The notes below the pieces were generated by a model. It had not been told where the DNA came from and searched no databases. It saw only the letters and a list, made by a program, of their open reading frames with translations. From Chitinophagaceae bacterium (lineage in GTDB: Bacteria; Bacteroidota; Bacteroidia; Chitinophagales; Chitinophagaceae), in NCBI GenBank assembly GCA_023251285.1, contig JAHEZB010000098.1, positions 1-7,043 of the forward strand: a stretch of 7,043 nt of DNA, read 5' to 3'. Within the stretch, counting starts at the first letter, position 1, and each line of letters opens with the position of its first letter. This document shows positions 4,843-7,043 of this stretch, piece after piece. The position numbers and the translations under genes were made by a program.

Positions 4843-5616
4843 ATGAAAAGGATCATTCTTATTCTGGCAGCCATTTCCTTTATTTTTTCATGCAATGAAA
4901 AAAAGAACCAGTTGAATAAAAATGCCGATGTGCTCGCAGACAACCTGAATGGGCATGTTCAGCAAGTAGTAGCAACAGACTACAAAGTGGACAGCAGCGG
5001 TAATATTGGTGAGCAGGATTCCTGTTGTGTCGTAATAAACAAATATGATGAAAAGGGATGGATCACAGAATACAGCAACAATGATAAAGCAACACCCAAT
5101 AAAAAATCCGAAACATTTACTCATGAAAATGGAATGATGACGGATGTTAAGATGACAACTGATGGTAAAGTATCGTCAACTATTTCAATAAAAAACCAGG
5201 ACGGCAAATATGTTTCGGCGCAGGAGCTTGATTCTGCAAATAAACTGAAGAATTACTATACTGACCTTTCTCAAAATGATTACACACAGCTCACAGGGAT
5301 GAAGAAATACAATGCAGACAGTACTTTGAGCAGTACGATGACCAACACTTTCAACAAGCAAATCTTTACAGGAAACGAAACAAAAGATAGTGTTGGAAAA
5401 GTTATTTATGCATCTACAGTAAAACTTGATGATAAGAATAATCCGATAGAAATTTCAGAAAAAGAGGTAACAAAAGATACAACAAAAAACACGGTAACGA
5501 AATATAAGTACGGTACTTATGACAAAGAAGGAAACTGGACTGAAAGAACCGAAATAGCGGAAAACGGCAAACCTAAAAAAATTACCAAAAGAGAGATCAC
5601 TTATTATAAAGACTAA
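4843..5616 (+). CDS. Lipoprotein of unknown function
   Basis: A 257-residue predicted lipoprotein. The signal peptide MKRIILILAAISFIFSC has a positive start, a hydrophobic core and a Bacteroidota-style lipobox (IFSC) with the lipidated Cys at residue 17. NEKKNQ follows; no strong acidic +2 export signal is obvious, so inner- or outer-membrane placement is open. The mature part is hydrophilic, rich in Lys, Asp, Thr and Asn, and looks beta-rich. Two stretches resemble the YD-type beta repeat: NKYDEKGWITEYSNND (about 66-81) and GTYDKEGNWTERTEIAENG (about 224-242), the latter followed by ITKREITYYKD at the C-terminus. These repeats occur in many surface proteins of this phylum and do not give a function. 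I recognise no enzyme motif. The gene is monocistronic, ends at a strong terminator, and converges with the M28 peptidase gene. Confidence 0.85.
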   Translation: MKRIILILAAISFIFSCNEKKNQLNKNADVLADNLNGHVQQVVATDYKVDSSGNIGEQDSCCVVINKYDEKGWITEYSNNDKATPNKKSETFTHENGMMTDVKMTTDGKVSSTISIKNQDGKYVSAQELDSANKLKNYYTDLSQNDYTQLTGMKKYNADSTLSSTMTNTFNKQIFTGNETKDSVGKVIYASTVKLDDKNNPIEISEKEVTKDTTKNTVTKYKYGTYDKEGNWTERTEIAENGKPKKITKREITYYKD

Positions 5617-5635
5617 ATTGTGAATTATTTGTTTC

Positions 5636-5669
5636 AACAGATCAACCGGAGAGGTTGATCTGTTTTTTT
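5636..5669 (+). terminator. Strong intrinsic terminator of the lipoprotein gene
   Basis: A perfect 12-base stem (AACAGATCAACC 5636-5647, GGTTGATCTGTT 5653-5664) with a GGAGA loop is followed by a run of seven T (5663-5669). It begins 19 bases after the stop codon. Confidence 0.93.
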
Positions 5670-5717
5670 CTTAACAGTGAAGTGTAAACGTTTTTTTCAG
5701 AACATTAGAAGGTTATT

Positions 5718-5752
5718 AAACCTCACAGCTCCACAAACCTGGGAGGTTTTTT
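5718..5752 (+). terminator. Second intrinsic terminator behind the lipoprotein gene
   Basis: AAACCTC (5718-5724) pairs with GAGGTTT (5743-5749), with an inner CAG/CTG pair, and the stem runs into six T (5747-5752). It may be a backup terminator in tandem with the one at 5636, or the end of a short transcript starting between them. No gene lies between the two. Confidence 0.6.
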
Positions 5753-5870
5753 AGGTTCAAAGAGTTTAATTTTCTTCCGCCTAAAGCTTTGAGCAAGGAA
5801 ATTGAGAAATGCGGTTATTTGTTTGTTTACTCAAAAGTAGAGCCGTCGTAATTCGCCGTTGCTAAAATGT

Positions 5871-5903
5871 AAAAAAAACCTCCCGGCTTTACACAGGAGG
5901 TTT
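5871..5903 (-). terminator. Intrinsic terminator of the M28 peptidase gene
   Basis: On the minus strand AAACCTCC (5903-5896) pairs with GGAGGTTT (5883-5876), with a 12-base loop, followed by eight T (5878-5871). It starts 22 bases after the peptidase stop codon. Its 3' half (GGGAGGTTTTTT) is the same as that of the plus-strand terminator at 5718-5752. Confidence 0.88.
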
Positions 5904-5925
5904 CACAATCAGGTCATTATTTTTC

Positions 5926-7043
5926 TTATCTCACTTCAGTAGGCAAAGGAATATCCCTTTTTAGCATTTCATCACGGTTGGCCATTTCCCATGCAGTCAT
6001 AAAAATAAACCGCACTCTTTTTTCCATTACATCAAAATTAATTTTGTCAACGGTGTCGGTTGGTTTGTGGTAATCTCTATGAATTCCATCAAAAAAGAAA
6101 ATGATGGGAACGCCTTTCCTGGCAAAATTGTAATGATCACTACGGAAATATATCCTTTCAGGATCCTTTGGATCATTGAACTTATAATCCAGTTCCATTT
6201 TCGTGTATTTATTATTGGCTTCCTTATGGATCGGATCAAGGTCGGAGCTCAACTTGTCATTTCCGATCACATACACATAGTTGGTACTATCGCCATAATT
6301 CCTGTTTGGATCAAGACGGCCAACCATGTCGGTATTCAGGTCAACGGTGGTTTTGTCCAGTGGGAATACAGGATGCTCAGAATAATATTCAGAACCCCAT
6401 AAGCCTTTTTCTTCGCCACTAACGGTCATAAACACAACGGTTCTTCTTGGCCCGTGTCCTTCCTCTTTGGCTTTTGCAAAAGCTTGTGCCATTTCAATTA
6501 CGCTTACCGTTCCGCTGCCGTCATCATCGGCGCCATAATAAATCACATCGCCGCGTTTTCCCAAATGATCATAATGACCAGTGAGGAATACGTACTCATC
6601 TTTTTTATCGGTGCCTTCAATATATCCGATCACGTTGCTGGCATCAACCTCGGTGGTTGTTTTTTTGAAAGCCAGGTTGGTTTTGATCTTTTTATCAATT
6701 TTCAGATCATTGAGCGGACTTTTTGTTTTGGCAGCCGACAGAATATTCTCTGCTTCCTTTTCACTGAAAATAGTTTTTAATAAAGAGGGAGTAAGCGTAA
6801 CAATGGTTAAGCGCTCGTCACCGGTTCTGGGAAAATAAAGATTTGTTTTCCGTGAACTTTCAGCAACAGCCGCGGGAATTGTATCCCAGGCCGTATTGAT
6901 ATAAAAAACGGCTACTGCGCCCATTTTCTTCGCCGCCACTGATTTACGCGTAGCACTGAATCCCCAAGTGGAACGCCTTTCTGTTCCGCTTACAAGATAT
7001 TTTCCATTCACTTCCGGCTCTCCATTCAGGATCACGACCACTT
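5926..7043 (-). CDS. M28 family zinc metallopeptidase, 5' end beyond window
   Basis: At least 371 residues of a zinc-dependent exopeptidase, probably secreted or periplasmic. Numbering is from the Val codon at 7041. Residues 1-100 (VVILNGEPEVNGKYL, KKMGAVAVFYINT) resemble the PA-domain insertion common in these enzymes. The M28 catalytic domain starts at about 135. All metal and catalytic residues are present: His156 in TGHYDHLG, bridging Asp173 in GADDDGSG, general base Glu210 and ligand Glu211 in SGEEKGLWGS, Asp238 in NTDMVGR, and His325 in DYHKPTDT. The enzyme should therefore be active, most likely as an aminopeptidase, although family specificity varies. The gene must extend past 7043, because the only in-frame start near the edge is an internal GTG inside conserved PA sequence; the missing part should hold the signal peptide and about 100-150 residues. 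It converges with the lipoprotein gene. Confidence 0.95.
   Translation of the reverse strand, partial: VVVILNGEPEVNGKYLVSGTERRSTWGFSATRKSVAAKKMGAVAVFYINTAWDTIPAAVAESSRKTNLYFPRTGDERLTIVTLTPSLLKTIFSEKEAENILSAAKTKSPLNDLKIDKKIKTNLAFKKTTTEVDASNVIGYIEGTDKKDEYVFLTGHYDHLGKRGDVIYYGADDDGSGTVSVIEMAQAFAKAKEEGHGPRRTVVFMTVSGEEKGLWGSEYYSEHPVFPLDKTTVDLNTDMVGRLDPNRNYGDSTNYVYVIGNDKLSSDLDPIHKEANNKYTKMELDYKFNDPKDPERIYFRSDHYNFARKGVPIIFFFDGIHRDYHKPTDTVDKINFDVMEKRVRFIFMTAWEMANRDEMLKRDIPLPTEVR

Noticed and set aside
7039..7041. GTG as the start of the M28 peptidase
   Set aside because: It encodes Val inside conserved PA-domain-like sequence, with no signal peptide; the frame continues to the window edge, so the gene is simply cut there.

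Overview
The window looks like chromosomal DNA from a Bacteroidota bacterium, most likely of the Chitinophagaceae type. The grounds are: AT-rich intergenic DNA; genes without a Shine-Dalgarno sequence but with A-rich leaders; octamers matching the Bacteroidota -7 promoter element TAnnTTTG; an SSB, a lipoprotein, a secreted esterase and an M28 peptidase of the kinds usual in that group; and short palindromic intergenic repeats. No RNA gene, CRISPR array or complete insertion sequence is visible.

Left part (1-2130), all on the minus strand. In the direction of transcription it holds a 238-residue conserved-type hypothetical protein (1934-1218), a gene-free stretch with a roughly 100-base inverted-repeat structure, a complete single-stranded DNA-binding protein gene (768-382), and the first 87 codons of what looks like a Bacteroidota tyrosine recombinase (263 to the window edge). 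The ssb gene has a strong palindromic hairpin on each side. An ordered array of AAGTCCGG half-sites, two in each orientation with 11-base spacing, lies upstream of the hypothetical gene. The left part could belong to an integrated or decaying mobile element, but no element boundary is visible.

Middle part (2131-4842). A gene-poor stretch (2131-2530) is followed on the minus strand by a secreted SGNH esterase resembling carbohydrate esterase family 2 (3607-2531) and a RimJ/RimL-type GNAT acetyltransferase (4352-3756). They are separated by about 150 bases and are probably transcribed separately. Upstream of the GNAT gene is a GC-rich intergenic stretch with two 50-base direct repeats, about 82% identical, of REP-like character.

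Right part (4843-7043). A plus-strand lipoprotein of unknown function (4843-5616) ends in a textbook intrinsic terminator with a second one behind it. It faces a minus-strand secreted-type M28 zinc metallopeptidase with a PA-like N-terminal part, whose 5' end lies beyond the window. The peptidase has its own terminator, similar in sequence to the second terminator of the lipoprotein gene.

The genes do not form one pathway. The esterase, GNAT, lipoprotein and peptidase are ordinary chromosomal single genes. The unexplained signals are mostly in the non-coding repeats around ssb and upstream of the hypothetical gene. I do not see a convincing new multi-gene system.
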